From Rhodospirillales bacterium (GTDB lineage Bacteria; Pseudomonadota; Alphaproteobacteria; Rhodospirillales_A; JACZKS01), in assembly GCA_018648445.1 (NCBI GenBank), contig JABGRG010000056.1, positions 1 to 23,428 of the forward strand: a stretch of DNA of 23,428 bases, given 5' to 3'. Of the stretch, positions 8,042 through 17,707 are shown piece after piece (within the stretch, counting starts at the first letter, position 1; every line of letters starts with the position of its first letter). Made by a program: the position numbers and the translations under genes. The notes under the pieces are model-generated. The model worked only from the letters and a program-made list of their open reading frames with translations, made no database searches and was not told the DNA's origin.

Positions 8042-8058
8042 CACGTCGATCAGACGTG
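8042..8058 (+). other. Perfect 6-bp hairpin upstream of a terminator
   Basis: CACGTC (8042-8047) pairs with GACGTG (8053-8058) around the loop GATCA. Together with the terminator 20 nt further on it would form a two-hairpin 3' end, either of a small RNA or of a former gene whose body has been replaced. Confidence 0.5.
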
Positions 8059-8079
8059 AAGCCTTCCTGTTAGACTCAA

Positions 8080-8110
8080 CCGGAAACCTTAGGGTTTCCG
8101 GTCTTTTTTT
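8080..8110 (+). terminator. Strong intrinsic terminator upstream of the ZIP gene
   Basis: CCGGAAACC (8080-8088) pairs perfectly over 9 bp with GGTTTCCGG (8093-8101) around the loop TTAG, followed by TC and seven Ts. It reads in the + direction, but no + strand gene was recognised upstream for at least 1.8 kb, so it is a terminator without an obvious client. Confidence 0.85.
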
Positions 8111-8130
8111 GCGATTTACGTGCGCTCGGT

Positions 8131-8139
8131 TGCTATAAG
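8131..8139 (+). promoter_or_regulatory. Putative extended -10 promoter for the ZIP transporter
   Basis: TGCTATAAG matches an extended -10 element (TGnTATAAT) with one difference. It lies 30 nt before the ATG at 8169 and just after the upstream terminator. No good -35 at ideal spacing is seen. Confidence 0.45.
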
Positions 8140-8168
8140 AACAAAACGGTTTGGGAGGCGCGGTAACA

Positions 8169-8942
8169 ATGAGCATCGTTGGTATCGGATTTTTGGCGAG
8201 CCTTGCGGCGGGATTGGCGACCGCTGTCGGTGCCCTTCCGGCGCTGTTTTTCCGCGCAATTCCCGATAAAATTCAGGATTCCCTGCTGGGGTTCGCCGCC
8301 GGGGTCATGTTGGCGGCGTCTTTCTTCTCGCTGATTCTGCCCGGTCTCGACGCGGCGCAGGAACAGGGGCATTCCGAGGTCGGTGCGGTCAGCATCATCA
8401 TCGGCGGCATCCTTCTCGGCGTTGCCGTGATCTGGATCGTCAACGAACACCTGCCGCACGAACATTTCATCATGGGGCACGATGGCCCGCACAGCGATTC
8501 GTTACGGCGCATCTGGCTGTTCGTCATCGCCATCACGCTGCACAATTTTCCCGAAGGTCTGGCCGTGGGGGTCGGGTTTGGCGGCGGCGACATTGCCAAC
8601 GGCACGACCCTCGCCATTGGCATCGGCCTCCAGAACATGCCCGAGGGGCTGGCCGTCGCGGTCGCTTTGCTGGGCCAGAATTATTCGCGCAGGCGGGCTT
8701 TTGCCATCGCCATGCTGACCGGGTTGGTCGAACCCGTCGGCGGGCTGCTGGGGATCGCCGCCGTAACCGTCGCCATTCCGCTGCTTCCGTGGGGACTGGC
8801 CTTCGCGGCGGGCGCCATGATCTTCGTCATCAGCCACGAGATCATTCCCGAAACCCATCGCCGCGGATACGAAAACCACGGCACCATGGGTTTGATCATC
8901 GGTCTGGTCGTGATGATGTTTCTGGACGTGGTTCTGGGCTGA
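8169..8942 (+). CDS. ZIP-family divalent metal transporter
   Basis: This is an inner-membrane ZIP transporter, 257 aa, expected to import zinc or other divalent metals, similar to bacterial ZupT/GufA-type proteins. The family metal-site motifs are present: HNFPEG with His125 and Glu129 in transmembrane helix 4, and NMPEG with Asn156 and Glu159 in helix 5. About eight hydrophobic helices are seen. A histidine-rich loop (residues about 94-108, HLPHEHFIMGHDGPH) between helices 3 and 4 is typical of ZIP proteins. The ATG at 8169 is chosen over a TTG at 8151 because GGGAGG lies inside the longer version at a suitable distance. The gene stands alone between two terminators. The metal specificity is not readable from sequence. 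Confidence 0.92.
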   Translation: MSIVGIGFLASLAAGLATAVGALPALFFRAIPDKIQDSLLGFAAGVMLAASFFSLILPGLDAAQEQGHSEVGAVSIIIGGILLGVAVIWIVNEHLPHEHFIMGHDGPHSDSLRRIWLFVIAITLHNFPEGLAVGVGFGGGDIANGTTLAIGIGLQNMPEGLAVAVALLGQNYSRRRAFAIAMLTGLVEPVGGLLGIAAVTVAIPLLPWGLAFAAGAMIFVISHEIIPETHRRGYENHGTMGLIIGLVVMMFLDVVLG

Positions 8943-8968
8943 TCTTCAAAGCGCCATAGGCAAAAGAA

Positions 8969-9014
8969 AACCCCCGCCGGTTCGCATTGGATCGGGCGGG
9001 GGTTCTTCGTTTTT
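8969..9014. terminator. Bidirectional terminator between the ZIP gene and the EF-G-like gene
   Basis: AACCCCCGCC (8969-8978) pairs over 10 bp with GGCGGGGGTT (8995-9004). On the + strand it is followed by a T-rich CTTCGTTTTT. On the - strand it is followed by TTTCTTTTG. It therefore serves both convergent genes. Confidence 0.85.
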
Positions 9015-9026
9015 GCAAAACGGTGT

Positions 9027-11057
9027 TTAGTTGTCTTTTTCCTCGGCCCGCGCCGTGACCACGTCATCGGCCTGCTTGCCCGAGAACTCCTGCAGGCGGT
9101 CGAACGCCGCCTTGAAGAAGCCAACGCCCAGGGTCAGCGAACGAAGTTCGTTGATCAGGTCGCTGGTCTCGTTCTGCGGGATGTGGGCCGAAACCTCGTC
9201 CCAACCAGCCCAGCCGGGTTTCGCATCGAAGCCCAGCAATTGTCCGCGACGACCGGAAACCAGGCGCTGAACCTTGGACGTGAAATCGGTCGGAATCGCG
9301 ATGTCCACCTTCATAATCGGTTCCAGCAGAACCGGCGAGCACTTCGGCATGCCTTCGCGCATGCCCAGGGCGGCGGCCGATTTAAAGGCCATGTCCGAGC
9401 TGTCGACCGCGTGAAACTGGCCGTCGGTCAGGGTCACCGAAATATCGACCACCGGGAAGCCAAGCGGCCCGCGGACAAGATAGTCCTTCACACCGTTTTC
9501 GACCGCCGGAATGTAGTTTTTCGGAACCACGCCGCCGGTGATGGTGTCGGCAAATACGAACCCTGCGCCGCGCGGTTGCGGCTTGATGTCCAGATGGACG
9601 TCGCCGAACTGGCCGTGGCCGCCGGATTGCTTTTTATGGCGCGCGTGCTGGGAAACCGGCTTGCGGATGGTTTCCTTGTACGGGATTTGCGGTTGGCGCG
9701 AGACGGTCGCCAGACCGAACCGGTTTTTCAACCGATCCCGCACGATTTGCAGATGCTGGTCGCCAAGACCCGCGATAATCAGTTCCTTGGTATCGGGGTT
9801 GGGTCCGTAGGTCAGTGACTGATCTTCCTCGACGATCTTTGCCAGCACTCCGGTCAGTTTGACTTCGTCGGCCCGCTGTTCGGCGTTGACCGCGATGGCA
9901 TATAGCGGCGTCAGCGGTTCGGGCCAGTTCTCGCATTCAACTTTTCCAGACGCCGACAGCACGTTGCCGGTCACGACGCTATCCATGCGCGCAAAGGCAA
10001 CCACGTCGCCGGGAACGCCCTTGGCGATTTTTTCCTGCTTGTGCCCCAGCAGCTTGAAAACGCCGCTCGGACGTTCGTCGTTCAACGTCGTGCCTTCGGC
10101 GATATCGCCGCCCAGAACGCGGGCCATGGAAAGTTTGCCGGTGTGGGCGGCGTGCAGGGTTTTGAAAACCACTGCAGCGCCTTCGCTGATACTGTCCATG
10201 CCAAGCCGCTCGGCGACTTTCCCCGATTCGGGGACTTCGTGGCGAAGAATTTTCAGAAGGCGCGTAATGCCGTTGTCGTGTTCGGCGGCGCCAAACAGCA
10301 CCGGAACCACGTTGGCTTCGGAAAGTGCCATGGCGGCATACTTGTAAATTTCGGCGACCGGCACTTCCTGTTCTTCAAGAAGGGCTTCCAGCAGCGTGTC
10401 GTCGTAATCGGACAGCGCTTCAAGCAACTGGGTGCGCGCTTCCAAAAGCCATTCGTTGACCGATTCGGGAATGTCAATCTCGCTCGATTGTCCGCCGTCC
10501 GCCCATTTGTAGGCGCGCTGGCTGATCATATCGACCAAACCGGTCACATCCTCGCCTTCGCGGATCGGCAACTCGCGCATGATCAACGGGCGCTGGGAAA
10601 TATCCTGCAGCGCCGCGACGGTCTCGCGCACGCTGGCGGCCTGCGTGTCCATCTTGTTGATGAAGATGATGTGCGGGATGGAATTGTCGTCAAGAAAGCG
10701 CAGCAGCGGCGAAACCGTCAGCGCCTTGTCGACGCCGGCTTCGCAAACCACCACCGCCACATCGGCGACCATCATGGCGCTCAGCGATTCCTGCGACAGT
10801 TCAACCGAACCGGGGCAGTCGATAAAGGTCCACGAGTCGCCCAGATATTCGATGCTGGCGACCGAAAGCTCTGTGCTCATCTGGCGGGCGCGGGCTTCGG
10901 CCGAGCCGTCGCCCACCGTATTTCCCTCGCGCACAGATCCTCGCCGACCGATAACTCCGGCACTTGCGAGAAGGCTTTCAAGAATGGTTGTTTTTCCGCT
11001 TAGGTAGGGGCCGACAATGGCCGCACAGCGGGGTGTTGATTTGTCTCTCTGCGTCAC
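9027..11057 (-). CDS. Elongation factor G-like GTPase (EF-G paralogue)
   Basis: This is a five-domain translation-factor GTPase of the EF-G superfamily, 676 aa. The P-loop is GPYLSGKTT (about residues 16-24), with INKMD (about 133-137) as the G4 motif. The switch II sequence is DCPGSVEL (80-87), where canonical EF-G has DTPGHVDF, so the catalytic histidine position is Ser84. Switch I lacks the canonical RGITI and has MSTELSVAS instead. Downstream domains look intact, for example SGGHGQFGDVHLDIKP and GMREGMPKCSPVLLEP. A GTG start (11055-11057) is preferred because GAGGAGG stands 5 nt upstream; an in-frame TTG at 11093 lies before that ribosome binding site. It stands alone, away from the rpsL-rpsG-tuf genes where fusA normally lies. 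The family is EF-G-like; its cellular role is not established by the sequence. Confidence 0.88.
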   Translation of the reverse strand: MTQRDKSTPRCAAIVGPYLSGKTTILESLLASAGVIGRRGSVREGNTVGDGSAEARARQMSTELSVASIEYLGDSWTFIDCPGSVELSQESLSAMMVADVAVVVCEAGVDKALTVSPLLRFLDDNSIPHIIFINKMDTQAASVRETVAALQDISQRPLIMRELPIREGEDVTGLVDMISQRAYKWADGGQSSEIDIPESVNEWLLEARTQLLEALSDYDDTLLEALLEEQEVPVAEIYKYAAMALSEANVVPVLFGAAEHDNGITRLLKILRHEVPESGKVAERLGMDSISEGAAVVFKTLHAAHTGKLSMARVLGGDIAEGTTLNDERPSGVFKLLGHKQEKIAKGVPGDVVAFARMDSVVTGNVLSASGKVECENWPEPLTPLYAIAVNAEQRADEVKLTGVLAKIVEEDQSLTYGPNPDTKELIIAGLGDQHLQIVRDRLKNRFGLATVSRQPQIPYKETIRKPVSQHARHKKQSGGHGQFGDVHLDIKPQPRGAGFVFADTITGGVVPKNYIPAVENGVKDYLVRGPLGFPVVDISVTLTDGQFHAVDSSDMAFKSAAALGMREGMPKCSPVLLEPIMKVDIAIPTDFTSKVQRLVSGRRGQLLGFDAKPGWAGWDEVSAHIPQNETSDLINELRSLTLGVGFFKAAFDRLQEFSGKQADDVVTARAEEKDN

Positions 11058-11207
11058 AAACGCCTCCTCGAAAACAATGTTGTCTTCCCACAATCACAGG
11101 GCCGGACATTTCCGTGCCTTTCCAAGGCCGCAGAGGTTACTTCGCGCGGCCCGTGATTCAAAGAAAAAAGGAGTTTCCAACGCCCAATCAGTCCGATTTC
11201 GAGTAAA

Positions 11208-11240
11208 GAAAAAGGGGCGACCCGCGTGGGCCGCCCCTTT
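11208..11240 (-). terminator. Intrinsic terminator of the aspartate aminotransferase gene
   Basis: AAAGGGGCG (11211-11219) pairs with CGCCCCTTT (11232-11240), with an inner CCC/GGG extension and loop GCGT. Read on the - strand, the stem is followed by a run of Ts (CCCCTTTTTCTTT), 30 nt after the aminotransferase stop. Confidence 0.88.
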
Positions 11241-11269
11241 GTCATCCCGGTTGGGGATGTTTTTTTGCC

Positions 11270-12475
<1,206 letters not shown>

Positions 12476-12603
12476 TCAACCCATTCTATTCTGGTGGTTA
12501 ATAAGGCTCACGGCGCACAGTACGACGGCCTTTTTCGCGACGCAACGGCGAATGGCAACCTGCGCGTCGCTAGGTGTGTTTTTCGTCGGAAAAAGACGCT
12601 CCA

Positions 12604-12617
12604 TTGACCGCGATCAA
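12604..12617 (+). promoter_or_regulatory. FNR/CRP-family (FNR/Anr type) binding site upstream of the nap operon
   Basis: TTGACCGCGATCAA matches the FNR consensus TTGAT-N4-ATCAA at nine of ten specified positions. Its centre is about 76 bp upstream of the napF start. If it acts at -41.5, transcription would start near 12652, with a loose -10 (TAGGTT, 12640-12645). This fits oxygen-responsive activation of nitrate reduction; the site is seen in the sequence, the regulation is inferred. Confidence 0.75.
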
Positions 12618-12686
12618 GACGTTGTGAGCGAACCGCTGTTAGGTTTTGCCTAAGTCGGGAAGCCAAGAGTGTGGTAAAAGTAAAAA

Positions 12687-13211
12687 ATGACTGTTGCGCC
12701 GGAGGTTAAGATCGATCGCGTACAGTTTTTGCGCGGTGCGTTTCGAGGGGGAGCTACCGCCGTCCGCCCGCCCTGGGCCTTGGCGGAGAGCCTTTTCGTC
12801 GATGCCTGCACGCGCTGCGATGATTGCGCCACCGCCTGTCCCGAGGAAATCATCCGACCGGGGCGCGGCGGGTTTCCCGAAATTTCTTTTTCCCACGGCG
12901 AATGCACATTTTGCGAAGACTGCGTTCAGGCCTGCCCGACAAACGCCCTTGGGATGCGCGACGCCGATGGGCGCAAACGCGCGCCCTGGGATATCCGGGC
13001 CGTGGTCTCGGATGCCTGTATTTCCAAGGCCGGCATCGCCTGCCGGATTTGCGGCGAGCACTGCGACGCCGGTGCGTTCACATTTCAACTGGTTGTCGGC
13101 GGGGCCGCCTTGCCGATCGTCGATCTGGACCGTTGTACGGGCTGCGGGGCCTGCGTTGCGCCCTGTCCGGTTTCGGCCATAGAAGTGACCCCAAGGGAAC
13201 CTGTGTCATGA
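12687..13211 (+). CDS. napF: NapF, ferredoxin-type protein of the periplasmic nitrate reductase system
   Basis: This is a cytoplasmic iron-sulfur protein that assists NapA maturation or electron supply, 174 aa. Three [4Fe-4S] motifs are visible: Cys41-44-47-51 (CTRCDDCATACP), Cys73-76-79-83 (CTFCEDCVQACP) and Cys150-153-156-160 (CTGCGACVAPCP). A further cysteine group lies between them (Cys111, 119, 122, 126; CRICGEHC), as in other NapF proteins. The N-terminus carries RVQFLRG followed by the typical RPPWAL. The ATG has only a poor ribosome binding site, but it gives the expected N-terminus. It is the first gene of the nap operon, and its stop overlaps the napD start by ATGA. Confidence 0.93.
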   Translation: MTVAPEVKIDRVQFLRGAFRGGATAVRPPWALAESLFVDACTRCDDCATACPEEIIRPGRGGFPEISFSHGECTFCEDCVQACPTNALGMRDADGRKRAPWDIRAVVSDACISKAGIACRICGEHCDAGAFTFQLVVGGAALPIVDLDRCTGCGACVAPCPVSAIEVTPREPVS

Positions 13212-13480
13212 GCATTTCGAGCCTCGTCGTCCACGCGCAACCGGAAACCGCCCCGCAGGTGGTTGCCGTGCTTGCTGCGCAGACTGGCGTGGAAGTTCAC
13301 GGAACGTCCGAGGACGGCCAGATCGTCGTTACCGTCGATCAGCCGGACGACGGCGCGGCCGTCGAAACCATCGAAGGTTTCAGAAACATTCAGAACGTAT
13401 TGTCCGTATCACTGGTTTACAGCCATTTCGAAGAGAATGCCGCCGGAGAGGAGCAGACAGATGAGTCAATCAAGGCGTGA
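13208..13480 (+). CDS. napD: NapD, NapA-specific signal-peptide chaperone
   Basis: This 90-aa protein begins [13 protein letters not shown], the usual start of NapD, a small cytoplasmic ferredoxin-fold chaperone that binds the twin-arginine signal of NapA and prevents premature export. It continues with the strand-helix pattern of the family ([40 protein letters not shown]). Its start overlaps the napF stop (ATGA) and its last 20 nt overlap napA, so the three genes are probably translationally coupled. Length and gene position fit exactly. Confidence 0.92.
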   Translation: MSISSLVVHAQPETAPQVVAVLAAQTGVEVHGTSEDGQIVVTVDQPDDGAAVETIEGFRNIQNVLSVSLVYSHFEENAAGEEQTDESIKA

Positions 13481-15962
13481 TTTCATTAAAATGAACGCCG
13501 CCGTGGCCGCCGCGGCCGCTGCGGGGATTACGCTTCCCGCTATCAAGCCCACAGAGGCCGCGGGGGCCGCCAAGGATGGCATTCGCTGGGACAAGGGAGT
13601 CTGCCGGTTCTGCGGCACCGGTTGCGGGGAGCTGGTGGGCGTCAAGGACGGCCGCGTCGTCGCCATTCAGGGCGACCCGGATGCGCCCGTCAACCGGGGG
13701 CTCAACTGCATCAAGGGCTATTTCCTGGCCAAAATCATGTATGGCAAGGACCGGCTGACCAAGCCATTGCTGCGCAAGAAAGACGGCCAATACGACAAGG
13801 AAGGCGAATTCGAGCCCGTGTCATGGGACGAAGCCTTCACCGTTATGGCCGTGAAGTATAAGGAGGCGCTGGCCAAAAAAGGCCCAACGTCTGTTGGCAT
13901 GTTTGGTTCCGGGCAGTGGACCCTGTGGGAAGGCTACGCCGCATCCAAGCTGATGAAGGCGGGCTTCCGCTCAAATAATCTTGATCCCAACGCGCGCCAC
14001 TGCATGGCTTCGGCTGTTGGCGCGTTCATGCGGGCGTTTGGCATCGACGAGCCCATGGGCTGCTACGACGATCTGGAGCACGCCGATACGTTCGTCCTTT
14101 GGGGCGCCAATATGGCCGAGATGCACCCGATTCTGTGGTCGCGCCTGACCAACACGCGCCTGACCAAGCCGGGTGCCGAGGTCCACGTGTTGTCGACCTT
14201 CGAGAACCGCTGTTTCGAGCTGGCCGACAACGGCATGGTTTTTGCGCCGCAAACCGATCTGGCGATCCTTAACTTCATCGCCAACTACATCATCGAAAAC
14301 GACGCGGTGAACTGGGACTTCGTGAACAAGAACACCAATTTCACCAAGACCGCCACCGACATTGGTTACGGCCTGCGGCCCGAACACGAGCTCGAGAAAA
14401 AAGCCAAGAACGCGGGCAAGGGCAAGATCAGCAAGATCACCTTTGAGGAATACAAGGAAGCCGTTTCCAAATATACGCTGGATTACGCGGCTGAACTGTC
14501 GGGCGTGCCCAAGAACCAGTTGCTGAAACTGGCCCAGGCCTATGCCGATCCCAAGCGCAAGGTCGCGTCCTACTGGACCATGGGTTTCAACCAGCATACC
14601 CGCGGCGTCTGGGTCAACGGCCTGCTGTACAACGTTCATCTTCTGTTGGGCAAAATCTCCGAGCCCGGCAACAGCCCGTTCTCGTTGACCGGACAGCCCT
14701 CGGCCTGCGGCACGGCGCGCGAGGTCGGCACGTTTGCGCATCGCTTGCCTGCCGATTTGGTGGTCATGAACAAGGGCCACCGTGCGGCGTCGGAAAAAAT
14801 CTGGCAACTGCCCGAGGGGACCATTCCCGGCAAGCCCGGCTATCACGCGGTCTTGCAAAACCGCATGCTCAAGGACGGCAAGCTCAATGCCTATTGGGTA
14901 CAATGCACCAACAACCTGCAGGCCGCCCCCAACTTTAACGAGGAAGGTCTGCCCGGTTACCGCAATCCGGAAAACTTCATCGTCGTGTCCGACCCGTACC
15001 CCACGGTTACGGCCCAGGCCGCCGATCTGATTCTGCCCACCGCCATGTGGATGGAAAAGGAAGGGGCTTACGGTAATGCCGAGCGGCGCACCCAGTTCTG
15101 GCGTCAGCAGGTTAAGGCACCGGGCGAGGCCCGTTCCGACGTTTGGCAGGTGATGGAATTTTCGAAATACTTCAAGGTCGAAGAAGTGTGGCCCGAGGAA
15201 TTGATCGCCAAAAAACCCGAATTGCGGGGCAAGACCCTGTTCGACGTGCTTTACGCCAACGGCGAGGTCAACAAGTTCCCGTTGAGCGAATTGCAGGAAG
15301 GGTTCGAGAACGACGAGTCCAACGACTTCGGCTTCTACGTACAGAAGGGCCTGTTCGAGGAATACCGGCGCTTCCAGTTTGAAGGGCCGAAGCCGGGTCA
15401 CGAGATGGCGCCGTTTGATCAGTACCATCAGGCCCGTGGTCTGCGCTGGCCGGTCATTGACGGCAAGGAAACCTTGTGGCGGTTCCGCGAGGGCTACGAT
15501 CCTCACGTCAAGGCGGGCGAGGGGGTCAAGTTCTACGGCAAGCCCGACGGCAAGGCGAACATCATCTTCGCACCTTATGAACCGGCCGCCGAGGAGCCGG
15601 ACGCCGAGTTCGATCTGTGGCTGTCGACGGGCCGGGTGCTGGAACACTGGCACTCGGGGTCCATGACCCGGCGCGTGCCGGAACTTTATCGCGCCTTCCC
15701 CAACGCCGTCGTTTTCATGCATCCGGTGGATGCCCGCGAGCGCGGCTTCAAGCGGGGACAGGCGGTCAAGGTTCAATCGCGGCGGGGCGAGTTGGTCACC
15801 CGCGTTGAAACCCGTGGCCGCAACCGCGTGCCCAGGGGCCTTGTATTTATGCCTTGGTTCGACGCCAGCCAGTTGGTCAACAAACTCACTCTGGACGCCA
15901 CCGATCCTTTGTCCAAGGAGACCGATTACAAGAAATGCGCCTGTCGCGTGGTCAAGGCGTAA
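13461..15962 (+). CDS. napA: NapA, catalytic subunit of periplasmic nitrate reductase
   Basis: This is the periplasmic molybdoenzyme that reduces nitrate to nitrite, 833 aa, close to the roughly 830 aa typical of the family. A twin-arginine signal SRRDFIK at residues 4-10 is followed by an alanine-rich hydrophobic stretch. The N-terminal [4Fe-4S] site is Cys48-x2-Cys51-x3-Cys55 (CRFCGTGC) plus Cys83 (NCIKGYF), and Lys85 fits the electron-relay lysine. Cys181 in [10 protein letters not shown] is the expected molybdenum ligand. Bis-MGD-binding stretches such as [13 protein letters not shown] and a C-terminal [18 protein letters not shown] are present. The ATG at 13461 has GAGAGGAG 8-15 nt upstream and lies inside napD. 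NapB and NapC downstream supply electrons. No broken or missing motif was seen. Confidence 0.97.
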   Translation: MSQSRRDFIKMNAAVAAAAAAGITLPAIKPTEAAGAAKDGIRWDKGVCRFCGTGCGELVGVKDGRVVAIQGDPDAPVNRGLNCIKGYFLAKIMYGKDRLTKPLLRKKDGQYDKEGEFEPVSWDEAFTVMAVKYKEALAKKGPTSVGMFGSGQWTLWEGYAASKLMKAGFRSNNLDPNARHCMASAVGAFMRAFGIDEPMGCYDDLEHADTFVLWGANMAEMHPILWSRLTNTRLTKPGAEVHVLSTFENRCFELADNGMVFAPQTDLAILNFIANYIIENDAVNWDFVNKNTNFTKTATDIGYGLRPEHELEKKAKNAGKGKISKITFEEYKEAVSKYTLDYAAELSGVPKNQLLKLAQAYADPKRKVASYWTMGFNQHTRGVWVNGLLYNVHLLLGKISEPGNSPFSLTGQPSACGTAREVGTFAHRLPADLVVMNKGHRAASEKIWQLPEGTIPGKPGYHAVLQNRMLKDGKLNAYWVQCTNNLQAAPNFNEEGLPGYRNPENFIVVSDPYPTVTAQAADLILPTAMWMEKEGAYGNAERRTQFWRQQVKAPGEARSDVWQVMEFSKYFKVEEVWPEELIAKKPELRGKTLFDVLYANGEVNKFPLSELQEGFENDESNDFGFYVQKGLFEEYRRFQFEGPKPGHEMAPFDQYHQARGLRWPVIDGKETLWRFREGYDPHVKAGEGVKFYGKPDGKANIIFAPYEPAAEEPDAEFDLWLSTGRVLEHWHSGSMTRRVPELYRAFPNAVVFMHPVDARERGFKRGQAVKVQSRRGELVTRVETRGRNRVPRGLVFMPWFDASQLVNKLTLDATDPLSKETDYKKCACRVVKA

Positions 15963-15977
15963 GCACGGGCGACTACG

Positions 15978-16757
15978 ATGAACGCCAAACCCGCCCAACG
16001 CCCGAACGGGGTTAACCGCAGGCAGTTCCTGGCCGATACGGCCAAGGCCGCCTGCGGCGTCGGCGTGGCCGGATTGGCGCTGGGCCTGTTTGCCAAGCAG
16101 GCAAGATCGCTTCCCACATCCGCCCTGCGTCCGCCGGGCGCGGGGTCCGAGCAGCAATTCCTGGGGGCCTGCGTGCGCTGCGGTTTGTGCGTGCGCGATT
16201 GCCCTTACGACACTCTCAGTCTGGCCCGGTTGGACGACGCCGTGGCGACGGGCACACCGTACTTCACGGCGCGCGATGTTCCTTGCGAAATGTGCGAGGA
16301 CATCCCCTGCGTCGCCGCCTGTCCCACCGGCGCGTTGGACAAGGGTTTGAGCGATATCGACAAGGCGCGCATGGGGCTTGCCGTGCTGGTCGATCAGGAA
16401 ACGTGCCTGAACGTTCTGGGCCTGCGCTGCGACGTTTGCTATCGCGTCTGCCCGCAGATCGACAAGGCGATCACGCTGGAACGTCGGGCCAATACACGCA
16501 CCGGCAAGCATGCCATGTTCATCCCGACGGTGAATTCCGAACACTGCACCGGTTGCGGCAAGTGCGAAAAGGCCTGCGTGCTGGAAGAAGCCGCCATCAA
16601 GGTGCTACCGCTCGGTGTTGCCAAGGGCAGGCAGGGCGCACATTACCGGCTGGGCTGGATCGAGAAGGAAAAACGCGGATCATCCTTCGTTCCCGGCCTG
16701 ATTGATCTTCCCGACAGACTGCCGGTGGGCAGCCCCCTGCCGGGAGCAAAACCATGA
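15978..16757 (+). CDS. napG: NapG, Tat-exported ferredoxin-type protein of the nitrate reductase system
   Basis: This is a periplasmic iron-sulfur protein, 259 aa, that with NapH forms a quinol dehydrogenase passing electrons toward NapA, mainly from ubiquinol in enteric bacteria. The N-terminus has a twin-arginine motif NRRQFLA (13-19) and a hydrophobic stretch (about 26-40). Four [4Fe-4S] cysteine groups follow: [12 protein letters not shown] (65-76), [14 protein letters not shown] (103-116), a group from Cys143 with CDVCYRVCP (151-159), and [11 protein letters not shown] (190-200). The gene lies 15 nt after napA, and its stop overlaps the napH ATG by ATGA. MauM is a close relative, but the nap context decides the call. 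Confidence 0.94.
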   Translation: MNAKPAQRPNGVNRRQFLADTAKAACGVGVAGLALGLFAKQARSLPTSALRPPGAGSEQQFLGACVRCGLCVRDCPYDTLSLARLDDAVATGTPYFTARDVPCEMCEDIPCVAACPTGALDKGLSDIDKARMGLAVLVDQETCLNVLGLRCDVCYRVCPQIDKAITLERRANTRTGKHAMFIPTVNSEHCTGCGKCEKACVLEEAAIKVLPLGVAKGRQGAHYRLGWIEKEKRGSSFVPGLIDLPDRLPVGSPLPGAKP

Positions 16758-17683
16758 GCGGGCGTTATATCGCGGGCCGTTCGGCCGTTGCCGCCAAGGG
16801 ACTTTGGGCCGCGAGCCGCTGGCTGGTCCTGCGCCGCGCCGTGCAACTGGGCGTGATCGGGATATTTCTGGCCGGTCCGCTGGCCGGGATGTGGATCGCC
16901 AAGGGCAATCTTGCTTCCAGCCTGATTTTGGACGTGGTTCCGTTAAGCGATCCCTTTATCCAGCTTCAATCATGGCTCGCCGGTCATGCGGCCGAAACCG
17001 ACGCGCTCATGGGCGCGGGGCTGGTGATTGCGCTGTATGTACTGGTCGGCGGGCGCGCTTTTTGCTCGTGGGTCTGCCCCGTCAATATGGTTGCCGACGC
17101 CGCCCATTGGGCGCGCCAGTCGCTGGGTCTGAAGGGCGGCATGAGGTTTAGCCGCCAGATCCGTTATTGGCTGCTGGGCATGACCTTCGTTGTCGCTTCG
17201 GCCACCGGAGTCATCGCGTGGGAACTGATAAATCCGGTAACCATCATGTTCAGGGCGCTGGTCTTCGGTGCGGGCTTCGCCTGGGCCGTGGTGCTGGCGG
17301 TGTTTCTTTTGGACCTGTTCGTCGGCGGGCGCGTCTGGTGCGGGCATCTGTGCCCCATGGGCGCGTTTTACAGCCTGATCGGCAAACTGAGCGTGGTGCG
17401 CATGAAAGCCGCTGCGCGCGAAGCCTGCGACGACTGCATGGACTGCTACGCCGCGTGTCCCGAGCCGCAGGTGATTTCACCGGCATTGAAGGGCGCGGCG
17501 GACGGTCGCGGTCCGGTGATAATGTCGGCCAATTGCACCAACTGCGGACGCTGCGCCGATGTCTGTCCGGAAAATGTATTTGAATTTTCGACCCGGTTTT
17601 CCAACCGGTCTGATGGGGATTCCTTTTCCAAGCCCAACGCGGGCGGGGAAAAGGTCAGGGAAGCCGCCAAAGAGGCTGCGTAA
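16754..17683 (+). CDS. napH: NapH, membrane quinol dehydrogenase iron-sulfur subunit
   Basis: This is an integral membrane partner of NapG, 309 aa. Hydrophobic helices are seen near residues 30-50, 85-100, 135-155 and 170-195. Two CX3CP motifs, CSWVCP (after GGRAF) and CGHLCP (after GGRVW), follow membrane segments, as in the NapH/CcoG-like family. The C-terminal part carries two cytoplasmic-side [4Fe-4S] motifs, [12 protein letters not shown] and [12 protein letters not shown]. The ATG overlaps the napG stop, so translation is coupled. With NapC present as well, the operon holds two alternative quinol-oxidising routes to NapB/NapA. Confidence 0.94.
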   Translation: MSGRYIAGRSAVAAKGLWAASRWLVLRRAVQLGVIGIFLAGPLAGMWIAKGNLASSLILDVVPLSDPFIQLQSWLAGHAAETDALMGAGLVIALYVLVGGRAFCSWVCPVNMVADAAHWARQSLGLKGGMRFSRQIRYWLLGMTFVVASATGVIAWELINPVTIMFRALVFGAGFAWAVVLAVFLLDLFVGGRVWCGHLCPMGAFYSLIGKLSVVRMKAAAREACDDCMDCYAACPEPQVISPALKGAADGRGPVIMSANCTNCGRCADVCPENVFEFSTRFSNRSDGDSFSKPNAGGEKVREAAKEAA

Positions 17684-17707
17684 TTCGATGATCGAGGAGA
17701 GAACGCC

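Larger units (their letters stand above)
7845..8150. other. Non-coding region upstream of the integrase and of the ZIP transporter
   Basis: No protein gene was recognised. In order it holds the integrase ribosome binding site, two phased direct repeats (7874-7894), an AT-rich stretch (about 7930-7995), two DnaA-box-like 9-mers (8007-8015 and 8021-8029), a perfect 6-bp hairpin (8042-8058), a strong terminator (8080-8110) and a probable promoter for the ZIP gene. No tRNA gene or tRNA 3' fragment was recognised on either strand, although an attachment site would be expected near here. Confidence 0.6.

Noticed and set aside
7845..8150. Search for a tRNA or tRNA 3' fragment as integrase attachment site
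   Set aside because: No T-loop (GTTCRANNC) with a matching acceptor stem was found on either strand, and no repeat of this region was seen near 6271-6641.
10041..11003. 320-codon plus-strand frame
   Set aside because: It is antisense to the EF-G-like gene and has no recognisable motif or ribosome binding site.
11058..11269. Possible promoter (TTGAAT, 16 bp, TAACCT) for the EF-G-like gene on the minus strand
   Set aside because: The -10 match is only three of six positions, too weak to list as a feature.
13971..16544. Very long open frame (857 codons) on the minus strand
   Set aside because: It lies antisense to napA and napG, which have complete family motifs. Strong G/C third-position bias on the coding strand keeps this frame open by chance. 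The translation shows no domain pattern.
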